NCBI GenBank assembly: GCA_019279435.1
Contig: JAAALK010000288.1
Span: 71,682,811-71,746,810 of the forward strand
Reading direction: 5' to 3'
From: Zizania palustris
Taxonomy: Eukaryota > Streptophyta > Magnoliopsida > Poales > Poaceae
DNA length: 64,000 nt
In this document: positions 32,110-44,146 of the stretch, one piece after another
Layout: each line of letters opens with the position of its first letter
Numbering within the stretch: position 1 is the first letter of the stretch
Made by a program: the position numbers and the translations under genes
Notes under the pieces: generated by a model
Told to the model about the DNA's origin: nothing
Database searches by the model: none
What the model saw: the letters and a program-made list of their open reading frames with translations, nothing else

Positions 32110-32386
32110 TATCCAAATCTTAACAACTTGGCTTAATTCTACTCAGATTAGGTGAGATCTCTTATCCAAATCTTAACTACCTGGATGAATCCTACTCAGA
32201 TTAGTTGAGACCAGCCCCTATAAATATAGGGGTGAGGCCGATTTAAGAGGACCCCCGCTTTCATATCAACACAAAGCCCTCGCTTTGAATTGTTCTTTTA
32301 TCTTTCAATCTACTTCCTTGCCTTAGGATTAGCACAGTAATGTCCATCTTTGTGGGTTTGCGTTGAAAGCCCTCCGTCCGCCGCGT
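32110..32386 (+). repeat. G1 5' LTR, piece 2 of 4
   Basis: It resumes with TATCC and contains the promoter-like CCCCTATAAATATAGGGG (TATA box 32219-32228). It parallels 50904-51176 of the 3' LTR and stops at the CGCGT duplication before the Copia element. Confidence 0.88.
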
Positions 32387-34397
32387 TGTAGGACCGAAAG
32401 TAGTGACCAGAGGGGGGTTGAATGAGCGCCTTAAAAATTCTTTCGAATATATGGCCTGTTCCCAACACCCAACACACCTCAAAAAGACTAAGCAGCAGAA
32501 TATGAATAGATAGCCTAAGTCTAAAGGTATCTAGCCTAGAAGCAACTGATGATAATCAGAGAACCACCAAAGCAGTCCAACTAGGCAGATAAACAAAGTA
32601 TACTAGACATGTCAGGTCAAACTTCTCAATGAATGATCTAAGTATATATAATGTGAGCTGAGAAGTTACTGTTCAGATTTGTCTCCTGTTCAGAACATGG
32701 TGAAACCTGCTCTACTGTGTCGAAGCCTGCTTCGGAGGTTGGTGTCGAAGCATGCTTCGGAGGTCAGTGTCGAAGCCTTCTTCGGAGGTCAGTGTCGAAG
32801 CCTGGCGAAGGCTATTGTGAAAGTGCCAAAGGTTATCGTTGATGTGCCGAAGGTTTGTTTGGTCTAGCCTAGATTGTGTGTGGCAAAGAGCAAAGTATGC
32901 TTCGAAGCGAAGTATGACAGAGTCGAAGGTTGCTTCGAACAGTGTACTTCAAAGGCTAGACTTCGAACAGAAAGCTTCGAACAAGTGCACAGAAAGACAA
33001 CCTTCGAAAGAGTAGCGAAGCCCGACACACGACAGAGAAACCAAAACGAAGCCTATACTCTATCTTCGGAGCTAGCAAAAACGAGGTATGACTTTCGAAC
33101 CACACACATTGTGACTTCGAACAAGATAGCAGCACACTCCGAGCGAAGTCTAACAGAGAGACATACTTCGAAGCTACGTTCGAAGCCTGTCAAAATAGGC
33201 TACGCAAAATAGCCGAAGTATGCTAGAAACGAAGTACACCTTCGAAGTATGCCAAGTCAACAGACTAAGTCCAAAACGTACGTCGAAGCTAGATTCACCG
33301 GACAAGAGTGAAGTTAAAGTTCTGTCGAAGCCTTCGAAGGTATCAGATCGAAGCCTGCCTCACGGAGCTGAGGGACTTCGAACAAAGAAAAGGGGCTTCG
33401 ACAGAAACAGCCAGAAAAGGTTTTCAGCCCTGTCTACTTTGATCAAAAAGCAACACAGTAAAAGCAAGGCTAGAGTACTAGTGTACTGTTGCTACAGTGT
33501 AGCAGTACTACTTACATCCAGTATGAACTAGTACTACTTCCGTGAAGAACAGTAGAAACCGAGGCACAAATGCTCAAGAAAAATAGCTATGCACGTGAAA
33601 CGAAGCCATATAAAACTGCAGCAAACATGTAGTGCACGATCAGAGAATAGAAGCTTCACTGCATCAAGAGAAAACCGAAATAAATGCAACACAGATCTGC
33701 TACGAACTGAAGCCTGGCGGCGCACAAGAGAGAGAAGCACAGGGAACAAGAGGAAAGACCCAAGGAATTGATTGAAAAGTGATTTCAGCAAAAGGGTAGT
33801 CCAACCCTAGGGATTGGGGCCCTATTTATAGGCTGCCCAATGACCTAGAATATTCCACCAGCCCCTTAGGGTTTTTATAGACTCTAAAAATAAAGGAAAA
33901 GACTCAACTGCCCTTAGGAATTTTTACAGACACGACTGACTGACTGTGGGCCTAGAGATACAGATGACTTATCCGGAAGCTAAGCTTTCGTAGCGACTAC
34001 AGCTTCTCTTCTGGACAGTCCGATACAAGATCGACGGTTGTCAGTTTTGCGCCGAAACTGACAAAGCCTCAACCGGCTTTGCACCAGGTACCCGGATTGG
34101 GCCGGCCCGACTCCGCAGCTCTCTCAGCCTGGCAATCGCTCACCGCCCGTGTACCTGAGTCAATCCTGGTCAACAGCCTAGTGGGTCTTCTGCTGTTTCT
34201 GGCTCATGTACCTAGATTGGGCCAGCCCGACTTCGCAGCTCTCTCAGCCCGACAATCACTCGCTGCCCGTGTACCTGAGTCACACGTGGCCCATGAAACA
34301 ACAGATCTTCACTCTTCTCAGTCCTCTTTGACTATCGTTGACAATGACTCATCACATCTGGAGCCATGAGGCCCACGCTATTCAGCATGGCTCCTCA
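32387..34397 (-). repeat. Sirevirus 3' LTR, 2011 bp
   Basis: It parallels 41764-43521, with about 250 bp extra near 33965-34215. The minus-strand TATA box is at 33840-33833. The stretch 32700-33400 is packed with CGAAG/CTTCG and TTCGAA words, and a short imperfect repeat (TGCTTCGGAGGTCAGTGTCG) recurs at about 32728-32805. Confidence 0.9.
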
Positions 34398-34400
34398 ATC

Positions 34401-34759
34401 TCCCCCTTGATGAGTGCATTGTCAACACTTCACTTCTTCAGCTCTTTAGAACCTGCGAACACACGTGGAAACACGAAAACAAGGCACAAGAAAACAAAGA
34501 AGAAGAAAATAAAGTAAAAGTTTAACCTTAATGACCAAAAGCCGAACAAAAGCAAGAAGTGGTCATTATGGTTAACCAAAACGTAAAAGCTCAAAATGAG
34601 TGCAATTTCAGAACAACAAGGATATCAACAGAGTAAGAACAAGCGAGATAAAAACTCCCCCTTAAACTCTGATCCCAAATTTTCTCCCCCTTGTTGACAA
34701 GTGAACTCATCAAGCACTCAAAAGAGACACAGACTCCCCCTGAACTGCAACTCCCCCTC
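34401..34759 (-). other. Five polypurine-tract-like motifs upstream of the Sirevirus 3' LTR
   Basis: On the minus strand, AGGGGGAG-like motifs occur at about 34759-34751, 34743-34734, 34692-34684, 34663-34655 and 34408-34401. The last is the functional position beside the LTR. Multiple tracts are a recorded Sirevirus trait. Confidence 0.75.
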
Positions 34760-35739
34760 AAAATATGCAATGAATGTAACTGGAGTGCAGGTGGAGTGAA
34801 CAAAGCATGCTTCTCAGATATGATTGACTGCAATTACAACATCTAACAAGTAGAGCAAAAGACATACGATCTAAGACACATGGCATGATCAGTGCAACAG
34901 ATGATATCTAAAGAAAGTCATTAGCACGTATTTTTCAGTTTTTGCAAACAAAAGCATCACCATATTTTCTAGTTAACAAGCAAGGTAAAGCATGAGATGT
35001 CGAAGCTAACTGATATCTACCAAGATAAGCATTGTCCAAAACAAAGTGCTTCAGCAAACTTGTTATCATTTCAATTTTCAGGCTTTTTCATTTTCCTTTT
35101 TTATTTTTGCCTAGGGTTATTTGCATGTCAAACCTTATGCTAACCGACCAAGTCAAGCCTAGGCCAGAACTGGACCATCGGAAGCTTAAGACATTAGTCT
35201 TGGCATACACTACACTGTCCTAGTTCATACCAAAGTGCTATGGTAAGCAGTCCAGAACAATGCAATGCGACAAAGCAAACCCACTTGGATCTTTTTAACT
35301 CAAACATAAAAAGGCATGGAATTTTCATTCATTTTTTATTTTGTTTTTTTATCATTTTTATAGCACATTTTCCATGTTAAAGCATAAAGATGTCCAAGTT
35401 GTATATCTGCATCTATGTGATGAACTAGCTACAAGGCATGTAACAGATAGCAAAAGCACTCAGCCTACACATGCTAGTTACCAGAAGCAATGGTGATCAT
35501 TTTTCAAGTTTAAAGTGTAAAAGGCATGCATATGACAGATATCAGACATATCAAGCGAACTAAAACAAGGCATGATCATTGACAAGTAATCAAAAGCATG
35601 TACCAGCTAGAATAAGTAAAGCAGTTCAATCATATAACAGAAGCAGACTCAAAGTGTGATATGTGAATATGCAAGATATGAACACACACAAAAACACTCA
35701 AGAAAAGAGTAAAGAAGAAGAAAACTGACGCAAAATATC
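34760..35739 (-). other. Sirevirus 3' untranslated region, no env-like frame seen
   Basis: This AT-rich stretch between the pol stop (35740) and the polypurine tracts has only short open frames. Some Sireviruses carry an extra frame here; I see no long frame or membrane-protein-like segment in this copy. Confidence 0.65.
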
Positions 35740-36427
35740 CTAGAAGGGATACACAACACCCAAATCCCCTCGTAAACGCTCAAAAGTAGACTGATCTAGG
35801 GGTTTTGTGAAAATGTCAGCCAACTGATGATGGGTATCAACATGAATAAGGTCAATGACACCTTTCTCATATTGATCCCACAAAAAGTGAAAGCGCACTT
35901 CAATGTGTTTGGTTTTTGAATGGAAACATCGGTTTTTCCCTACACTAATTGCACTGGTGCTGTCGCAAAACAAAGGAACTCTGGTAGGAAAGAACAACCC
36001 AAAATCTCGCAGAGTGGAAATCATCCAAACCAACTGATGAGCAGCAGCTAGCAGCAGCTACATACTCAGCCTCAGTGGTCGAAAGAGAAACTCCAGATTG
36101 CTTTCGAGAAGACCAAGACACAAGAGAAGAACCAAGAAACTGGCAAGTACCGGATGTCGACTTGCGATCCAACCGACACCCACCAAAGTCGGCGTCCGAA
36201 AAGCCAGATAAATCAAGAGATGATGATGCTGAATAATAAAGACCAAGATCAGACGCATAAGTAAGATACCTGAAGATGCGCTTGATAGCCTGCCGATGAG
36301 ACGCGCGAGGTGAAGACTGGAAGCGCGCGCACAGTCCCACGGCGAACTGTATATCTAGCCTTGTCGCCGTCAAGTACAGCAGTGAACCGATCGATCCCTC
36401 GAAACTCTCTCTCGTTGACCTTGACAC
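35740..36427 (-). pseudogene. pol: Copia RNase H
   Basis: On the minus strand SIGSLLYLTATRLDIQFAV, SGFSDADFGGCRLDRKSTSG, SWSSRKQSGVSLSTTEAEYV and then FCDSTSAISVGKN and HVDTHHQLADIFTKPL are readable, the typical Copia RNase H ending. A frameshift near 35990-36030 divides it. The pol stop is at 35740-35742. Confidence 0.92.
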
Positions 36428-37300
36428 CGCTCTCGTCCTTGTCCAGGCCCCCAGATGTGCCCATTGAGGTCATTTGAGGCTTCAGCTCTCCACCAAAGTC
36501 GAATTTCTTCAACATGTCCCGAGTGTACTTACCCTGGTGGATGAAGGTGTCGTCCTTGGTCTGCTTGATCTGGAGCCCTAGGAAGTACTTGAGCTCACCC
36601 ATGAGGCTCATCTCAAACTCACTGTGCATCTGCTCAGAAAACTTGGACACAAGATCATTAGTAGTACCGCCAAAGATAATATCATCCACGTAAATCTGAG
36701 CGACTAAGAAATCTGATGCATCTCTAAGCAGGAAAAGAGTTTTATCCACAGAACCCATCACGAAGCCCTTCCCCAACAAAAACTGTTTCAACCGGTCATA
36801 CCAAGCCCTAGGGGCTTGCTTCAACCCGTATAAAGATTTTTGCAATTTAAAAACATGTCGAGGAAACTTGGGGTTCTCAAAACCGGGGGGGCTGCCTAAC
36901 ATAAACTTCCTCCTCTATGAACCTGTTCAGAAAAGCACTCTTAACGTCCATTTGAAAAAGATAAAAACCCTTCGAAACGGACAAAGGCTAAGAGAATGTG
37001 AATGGACTCAAGACGGGCAACAGGGACGAAAGTTTCTTCAAAGTCAAATACCCTCCTTCTGGCAAAAACCCTGGGCAACTAATCGAGCCTTGTTGCGCAC
37101 CACAACCCCATCTTCATCTTGTTTGTTTTTGAACACCCACTTGGTGCCTATGGGGTTGCATCCTAGTGGCGGCTCAACTAGTGTCCAAACCCTGATTACG
37201 GACAAAGTTCTCAAGCTCTTCTTAGCATAGCATTAATCCAATTTGAATCAGAAAAGAGCATGAGAAACATCTCTCGGCCTAAAAGATGCAACAAAAGCAG
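36249..37300 (-). pseudogene. pol: Copia reverse transcriptase
   Basis: The N-terminal part (PIGTKWVFKNKQDEDG, NKARLVAQGF) is broken over about 37240-36905. Then one frame carries VFKLQKSLYGLKQAPRAWYD and the catalytic YVDD in AQIYVDDIIFGG near 36680, followed by YFLGLQIKQTKDDTFIHQGK. A frame change near 36400 leads into RNase H. The catalytic aspartates are intact, but the N-terminal finger region is not readable in one frame. Confidence 0.92.
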
Positions 37301-37448
37301 ATTCGGAAAACACAGCAAGAGAGTTACCAGATGAACGCAAAGTCCTTTCAGTTAAATCACCGATGATGAGCTCTGAGGGGTGATCACGCTGAACTACTCG
37401 GGTTCCCTGGTGATCTGAAGTCACCTCACCGGAGTCAGCAGCTGGCAC

Positions 37449-38648
37449 CTATGGACTCGACTGAGGAGGCTCGATCGAAGTGGAAGAAGTGATCAGAGGT
37501 CCGCCCTCATCCTCAGTCGAAGTCTCAGAAGGTGTGGGCTCTGCAGGGGGTGCAGAAGGCCCACCCTCATTAGCGACTGGAGTATCCTCATCTTCCTCGA
37601 AGATGGACTCTCCGAGCTCACCATCAGAAGGCTCAAAAGAATGAGTCAAAGAAGGCAAGGACTCGTCAAATGAAACTTCGCAAGTCTCGACAAGCTGCTG
37701 GGAGTCGAGGTTCCAAACACAGAAGCCTCGAGAATGCAATGCATAGCCAAGAAAAACTCCATCCCAGCAACGAGACTCAAACTTGTCCAAATGCCCTCCC
37801 TTCTTGAGCACAAAGCACTTGCATACAAACGCTCGCAAGTGGCTCACCTTGGGCTGTCTGCCAAACCGCAACTCATACGAAGTCTTACCTAAGTAAGCTC
37901 GAAGAAAAATGCGGTTGGCCAGATAGCAAGCCGTGTTCATGGCTTCAGCCCAAAAATGCCTAGGAGTCCTGTGCTCATCGAGCATCATCCTGGCCATCTC
38001 GACTAGCGTGCGGTTCTTTCGTTCCACAACGCCGTTCTGTGGGGGAGTGTAAGGAGAAGAAAATTGATGGTCCAGACCCTGATCACTACAGAAGCTGACG
38101 AACTGAGAGTTCTTGAACTCTGAGCCATTGTCGGAGCGAATTGCTCGCATCCGACCATTGTTCTCATTCTTCAGCTTCAAAATCAGGTCATGAACAAACT
38201 GAAAAGTTTCATCCTTAGACTCCAAGAAGAAAACCCACAAGAATCGAGAGAAGTCGTCAATAATCACAAGCGCGTACCACTTCCCACCGACTGAGCGCAC
38301 CTGAGCTGGACCAACAGTGTCCAAGTGTAACAGCTCGCCCGGATACGAAGTCATCACCTGAGTCACAGGTGAGTGAGAAACGACAACCATTTTCCCATGA
38401 CGACAGGGATGACAAACTAGATCTTTCTCCATTTTAAGCTTGGGCAATCCTCGGATGAGGTCCATAGAGCTTAACCTGATTAGCAGATCAAAACTCAAAT
38501 GACCTAACCTCCTATGCCACTTCCAGAGCTCAGAAGAAGATCCAGCAATCAAGCAGCGAGAAGGGCCAAAAGAACTAGAGAAGTCAATTCGAAAAACTTT
38601 ACCGAATGGTAAAATCTGGCAAATCAAAGACCCTCTAGAATCAAACAC
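37449..38648 (-). pseudogene. pol: Copia integrase
   Basis: The minus-strand frame of 399 codons holds the pre-integrase zinc module (WKWHRRLGHLSFD with CHPCRHGK), then the core: LLHLDTVGPAQV, VIIDDFSRFLWVFFL, IRSDNGSEFKN and PYTPPQNGVVERKNRTLVEM, giving all three catalytic acidic residues. FVLKKGGHLDKFESRCWDG and an acidic/serine-rich tail end it. This is the best-preserved pol domain in the element. Frameshifts join it to protease upstream and RT downstream. Confidence 0.92.
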
Positions 38649-38938
38649 ACACGAATTGCCCTTCTTAAATGCACTTCCAAACCATCCTCAAGAAGTTGCG
38701 AAACAGAAATCAAATTGAAGTTCAAATTTTTAACCAAGGCAACATTCTTCAAAGAGAAATGATCTGAAATGCGAATTGAGCCAATGCCACTTACTTTCCC
38801 TTGACCACTGTTCTCGAATGTGATGTACGCTTTGGAGCTCGGGGGAGTGAGACTGGAGAACCATCTGCGATATCCCGTCATGTGGCGAGAGCATCCTGAG
38901 TCCATGATCCAAACGTCCTCCAGTCCCCGATCCTGCAC
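38624..38938 (-). pseudogene. pol: Copia aspartic protease
   Basis: WIMDSGCSRHMTGYRRWF on the minus strand is the standard Copia protease site (D-S-G), with GKVSGIGSIRI and NLISVSQLLEDG following. The frame overlaps the integrase frame by a shift near 38640. Confidence 0.92.
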
Positions 38939-41699
38939 AATCAGTGGTTGTAAGTGGGAGCAAATGGTCCGGCACCAAATTTAGCAAAAAAGCTAAACCA
39001 GTGTCGAGCCATCTGTTCAAAAGACGGAAAGCAGAAATCATCATGAGAGTTCGGACCAAAACGCGACTCACAGCGCGGTCCTTGGTTCTGCCTAAAACTT
39101 CGGCCACGAGGTCCAGGACCGTAGCCAAAACGACCTGGAGCTCTGCCGGAACGACCACCACCAACTAGAGCATGGGCAAGAAAGCCGTCTCCTCTACCAC
39201 CACCTACACGACGCGGACTGGCCTCCAGCCTCTCCCCGCGTCGAGGAACACGCAGCCTACCAGCCTGCTGGTAGAACTACTCCTGACCACCACGAGCTCT
39301 CTCTGCTCTCTCAACTCGCTTCCTCCTGAAGCAAATCTCCGCAAGATGCCCGTCTCTCTGACAATACTCACAATGATAGGTGGGCTTCTTGGGATGTGGT
39401 TGAGGCTTGGGATTCTTGGGCTTTGTGGTGATTGGTGTTGTCTTCTTGGGCTGAGAGGAATCCAGGAAGAGAGTCTAGAGAAGTGTGGAGGTGTTTGGGT
39501 TTTGGAACCCAGATAGGTTTCTTGGGTGGAGCTCTGGATGGTTCATGGATTACTCCATCCTTGGGCTGACAAGCCTAGGAAGACTCAGTGGAGTGAGTCT
39601 TGGGGTATCTCTGCTCAGGAGTCATTTTACTCCACTCCACTGCCCGGCTAATGGCACTCTCAAAGTCAGCCTTGGTGTAGGTGTAACCTACCCCAAACCC
39701 ATCCTGCCTCTTGAACTGCTGGATCATCATGCCGAGTTGTGGCTCTCTGGCACTGATCCAACTCAGGATAGAACGGAGGTAAAAGTTCTCATTCTGAGAA
39801 TCAGCTAGCTCCTCTCTCAAGGAAGCTAGAACCTCCACCTGAGATAAGCAGGTCTCACACTCGCTATCAACCTGGACAGGACTTCTCGGCTTTTAGCTTG
39901 ATCAACTCAAGTCTAAGAGACAGGCAGTTCTCACAGACAGTGGGTGGAACTGACAATGTCTCAAGCTCTAGCCTAGTCTGCGCAAGCTTAGCTCTCAACC
40001 TCTCCAAATCACCCAAATGTTCATCGTCCTTGGATTTCAGCTCAGCTAAGGCAGCTAGATGAGATGGGCAATCAATACAGGGTGCGACGACAGTGGCTTG
40101 AGCATCTTTCAGCTCCAGCTGAGCGCTTTTAAGCTCAGTGGCCAAAGCGTCCCTCTCATCAACCCTTTCTGTGTACTTGGACTTCAGAGTCGACAAGTCA
40201 CACAGAAGCACCTCACATTTCGAGCACTCACTGCTATCACCCAAGCAGGGGGAAGAAGATAGACTCTCAATTCTGTCCGTTGGCCACGGCAAGCTCACTC
40301 TCTAATCCGTCTATCCTTTTCTTGGCACCCCTAAGCAGTTTTTCCCGATATTTTAACTCCTGACGATTACTTTCAAGCAAATCAACTGATTTCGCGCTCA
40401 TAAGATGATACCTTTTCATTATCGTCGGAGTCGGAGTCATCGGAGGAGCTCTTCTCTCCCTTATCCCCAAGAGCCATTGAGTAGAAGCTCTTGCGGGATC
40501 TTCGGCGCTGGTGTGGACGGCTCTTTGGTCTATCCCCGAAAGCCATGAAGCAAAGGCCCGCCGGATCGTCCTTGTCCTTCCCCTTCCTGATGATAATCTC
40601 CTCATCGCTTGAGCTCGATGAAGAGGAAGAAGACGTGGACCGCTTGGAGTAGCTCTTCTCCATCTCAGCGAAGAAGGCCTTGTCGCGCTTCTTGTTCTCT
40701 CGCCGGTAGTCCTTCAGGGCCTTTCTGAAGAATCTGGTCTTTGGCTTGCCCTTGTTGAAGGAGGAGCTGTCGTGCTTGCCGGAGTCGTGGAAGCCACCAC
40801 CGGTGCCCTTCTTATGTCCATTGCGCTTGGGGCAGTCGGCGATGAAATGTCCTAGATCACCACACTCAAAGCACCCGGATTTTGTGCCGTGTCTCTTGAA
40901 CATTCCTTTGTCATAAACACGACGCACCCGGTTGTTAAAAAGACACAAATCATCATCTCCCAACGACTCAAGCTGGTCCTCAGTGATAGACATCAAAGAG
41001 AACCCAACACAACTCACGGAAGAGGGATCAACAGAAGGTGTAGCAAGGGGCAGAGACTTTGATCCAGAGCCAGTGAGATTTGATCTCAGCTGGATATCTA
41101 CCTCAGTGGCCTTCAGCTTGCTAAACAACTCAGAAATGGTCAAGGTATCATAAGAAGTACTCTCAACAATAGAGGATACCTTGATCTCCCAGATCTTTGG
41201 GTCCAAGGTATGAAGAACCTTGAGCGCCTGCTCATGATCTGAGACTAACTGAGCACCCTCAGCCTTGTTGTCCTGAAGCTTGTTTATGATCGATTGAAAA
41301 CGACCAAACAACGCTTCAACAGATTCACCCGGCTTTTGTGTGAAGTTTTCATATTCACGCCGGTAGGTCTGATAGAGCCGAGCCTTGACCTGGGCTGTTC
41401 CCTCATGGTGTGCCTTGAGGGTAGCCCAGATCTCTCTCGCAGTGGAGAGATGGCTCACATGCTCAAACTCAGTGGGACCTAGACTAGAAAACAGAATGTT
41501 CACAGCTTTACTATTGCTCAGATGTTGGGCGATGATATCAGGAGTACCATGCTCAGCAACTGGCAATATAACAAATGTGTCGTTAACGCAAATGTTCCAG
41601 ATGTCTGAGCCCTAGCTCATGAGATAGGCTCACATGCGAGTCTTCCAATAGTTATAGCCATAGGCTTCCAAGGACGGGACCTTGCCAGGAGAAGTCATG
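38939..41699 (-). pseudogene. gag: Sirevirus gag
   Basis: The likely start is the minus ATG at 41699, about 50 nt after the primer site. Two stops follow within 30 codons (near 41637 and 41611). From 41566 a 394-codon frame carries the Gag core (AREIWATLKAHHEGTAQVK, RREYENFTQKPGESVEALF), a knuckle CFECGDLGHFIADCP and an acidic/serine run. Frame changes near 40390 and 40280 lead to a charged, coiled-coil-like region (LKSAQLELKDAQATV). Further frames (39838-39575 and 39164 on) hold a second region ending near AHALVGGG. The long Gag with coiled coil is a Sirevirus hallmark. Confidence 0.88.
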
Positions 41700-41747
41700 A
41701 TAACTACTGGGGTTTAGAACCGGTTAAGGTATGAAAAAACCCTAACC

Positions 41748-41761
41748 AAGCTCTGATACCA
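41748..41761 (-). other. Primer binding site of the Sirevirus element
   Basis: The minus strand reads TGGTATCAGAGCTT, complementary to initiator-methionine tRNA, 2 nt from the 5' LTR end at 41764. Confidence 0.92.
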
Positions 41762-41763
41762 CT

Positions 41764-43521
41764 TGTAGGACCGAAAGTAGCGACCAGACGGGGGGTGAAT
41801 GGGCGCCTTAAAAATTCTTTCGAATATATGGCCTGTTCCCAACACCCAACGCACCTCAAAAAGACTAAGCAACAGAATATGAACAGATAGCCTAAGTCTA
41901 AAGGTGTCTAGCCTAGAAGCAACTGATGATAAACAGAGAACCACCAAAGCAGTGCAACTAGGCAGATAAACAAAGTATACTAGACATGTCAGGTCAAACT
42001 TCTCAATGAATGATCTAAGTATATATAATGTGAGCTGAGAAGTTACTGTTCAGATTTGTCTCCTGTTCGGAACTTGGCGAAACCTGCTCTACTGTGTCGA
42101 AGCCTGGTTCGGAGGTCGGTGTCGAAGCATGCTTCGGAGGTCAGTGTCGAAGCCTGCTTCGGAGGTCAGTGTCGAAGCCTGGCGAAGGCTATTGTGAAAG
42201 TGCCGAAGGTTATCATTGATGTGCCGAAGGTTTGTTTGGTCTAGCCTAGATTGTGTGTGGCAAAGAGCAAAGTATGCTTTGAAGTGAAGTATGACAGAGT
42301 CGAAGGTTGCTTCGAACAGTGTACTTCGAAGGCTAGACTTTGAACAGAAAGCTTCGAACAAGCGCACAGAAAGACATCCTTCGAAAGAGTAGCGAAGCCC
42401 GAAACACGACAGAGAAACCAAAACGAAGCCTATACTCTATCTTCGGTGCTAGCAAAAACGAGGTATGACTTTCGAACCACACACACTGTGACTTCGAACA
42501 AGATAGCAGCACACTCCGAGCGAAGTCTAACAGAGAGACATACTTCGAAGCTACGTTCAAAGCCTGTCAAAATAGGCTACGCAAAATAGCCGAAGTATGC
42601 TAGAAACGAAGTACACCTTCGAAGTATGCCAACTCAACAGACTAAGTCCAAAACGTACGTCGAAGCTAGATTCACCGGACAAGAGTGAAGTTAAAGTTCT
42701 ATCGAAGCCTTCGAAGGTATCAGATCGAAGCCTGCCTCACGGAGCTGAGGGACTTCGAACAAAGAAAAGGGGCTTCGACAGAAACAACCAGAAAAGGTTT
42801 TCAGCCCTGTCTACTTTGATCAAAAAGCAACACAGTAAAAGCAAGGCTAGAGTACTAGTGTATTGTTGCTACAGTGTAGCAGTACTACTTGCATCCAGTA
42901 TGATTAGTACTACTTCCGTGAAGAACAGTAGAAACCGAGGCACAAATGCTCAAGAAAAATAGCTATGCACGTGAAACGAAGCCATATAAAACTGCAGCAA
43001 ACATGTAGTGCACAATCAGAGAATAGAAGCTTCAGTGCATCAAGAGAAAACCGAAATAAATGCAACACAGATCTGCTACGAACTGAAGCCTGGCAGCGCA
43101 CAAGAGAGAGAAGCGCAGGGAACAAGAGGAAAGACCCAAGGAATTGATTGAAAAGTGATTTAAGCAAAAGGGTAGTACAACCCTAGGGATTGGGGCCCTA
43201 TTTATAGGCTGCCCAATGACCTAGAATATTCCACCAGCCCCTTAGGGTTTTTACAGACTCTAAAAATAAAGGAAAAGACTCAACTGCCCTTAGGAATTTT
43301 TACAGACACGACTGACTGACTGTGGGCCTAGAGATACAGGATTGGGCCAGCCCGACTTCGCAGCTCTCTCAGCCCGACAGTCACTCGCTGCCCGTGTACC
43401 TGACTCACACGCGGCCCATGAAACAACAGATCTTACTCTTCTCAGTCCTCTTTGACTATCGTTGACAATGACTCATCACATCTGGAGCCATGAGGCCCAC
43501 GCTATTAAGCATGGCTCCTCA
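41764..43521 (-). repeat. Sirevirus 5' LTR, 1758 bp
   Basis: It matches the 3' LTR closely but lacks about 253 bp next to GAGATACAG (about 43340). The minus-strand TATA box is at 43206-43199. Chance frames in both LTRs look alike because the LTRs do. Confidence 0.92.
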
Positions 43522-44146
43522 CGCGTCGAAATCACGGTAACCCTTGTTGATTCGCCCATGAATCTCTCGTTTAATCCACAAAACAGATTTTTATCGTTTT
43601 ATCATCGGTTTTCTCCTACTACTCTCGGCAGTTCGGCCTTTAGGCCGGATTGCACTTGATCTTTTACTGTTTTGCAGGGGAAACATCTTCAAAATCATCC
43701 CGAAGAAGTTTGGGGGTGATTGCTATTCATCTACAAAGTCACCGGAGCACTCTTCACCATCACACCGAAGCCCTCCTCGGCGAGAACCTCTCCGCAGTGG
43801 ACCACTCCGCGCTGGAAGCACCCTTCGTCGTCGCGCTGAAGCCCTCTTCGGTGAGAACCCTCCACAGTAAATTGCTCTGCACCAAAATCCGTGGCGCTGA
43901 AGCCCCGGCCTGACCAAAGCTTCGCTGTCTGTCTGACTAGGTACCCTCCTGTCAGTCTAATCGCCTAGAGCCCGCTTCGCACCAGAACGCCTGAAGCCCT
44001 CTTTAGCGACCCCTTCACAGGCGTCGGTCTGACCAGGAGTTCTACTCTAGTTCCACCGGCCAATACGGCGAAGCCTCCCCCTCTTCGGGGTACTTCAGAT
44101 CTATCCCGCGCCAAGCGCCGAAGGGTACCCCTTCGGTGATACTTCG
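43522..44146 (+). repeat. G1 5' LTR, piece 3 of 4
   Basis: It begins with the CGCGT duplication and follows 51177-51788 of the 3' LTR (TCGAAATCACGGTAACCCTT and on). It stops at CTTCG (44142-44146), where the Tekay solo LTR begins. Confidence 0.88.

Larger units (their letters stand above)
32387..43521 (-). mobile_element. Sirevirus-type Copia retrotransposon, minus strand
   Basis: The termini TGTAGGACCG (32387) and GCTCCTCA (43521) are flanked by a perfect TSD CGCGT at 32382-32386 and 43522-43526. LTRs are 32387-34397 (3') and 41764-43521 (5'). The minus-strand order gag, protease, integrase, RT, RNase H is the Copia order. A long Gag with coiled-coil C-terminus, five polypurine-like motifs before the 3' LTR and LTRs full of CpG-containing palindromes fit Sireviruses. 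The coding region has several frameshifts and stops, so the element is dead, though the LTRs remain very alike. Confidence 0.92.

Noticed and set aside
32728..32805. Short spaced repeats as a CRISPR array
   Set aside because: Imperfect, adjacent units inside a plant retrotransposon LTR; no unique spacers of regular size.
33220..33531. 103-codon frame, repeated at 42597-42962
   Set aside because: The pair exists only because it lies in the two near-identical Sirevirus LTRs on the strand opposite to the element; there is no motif.
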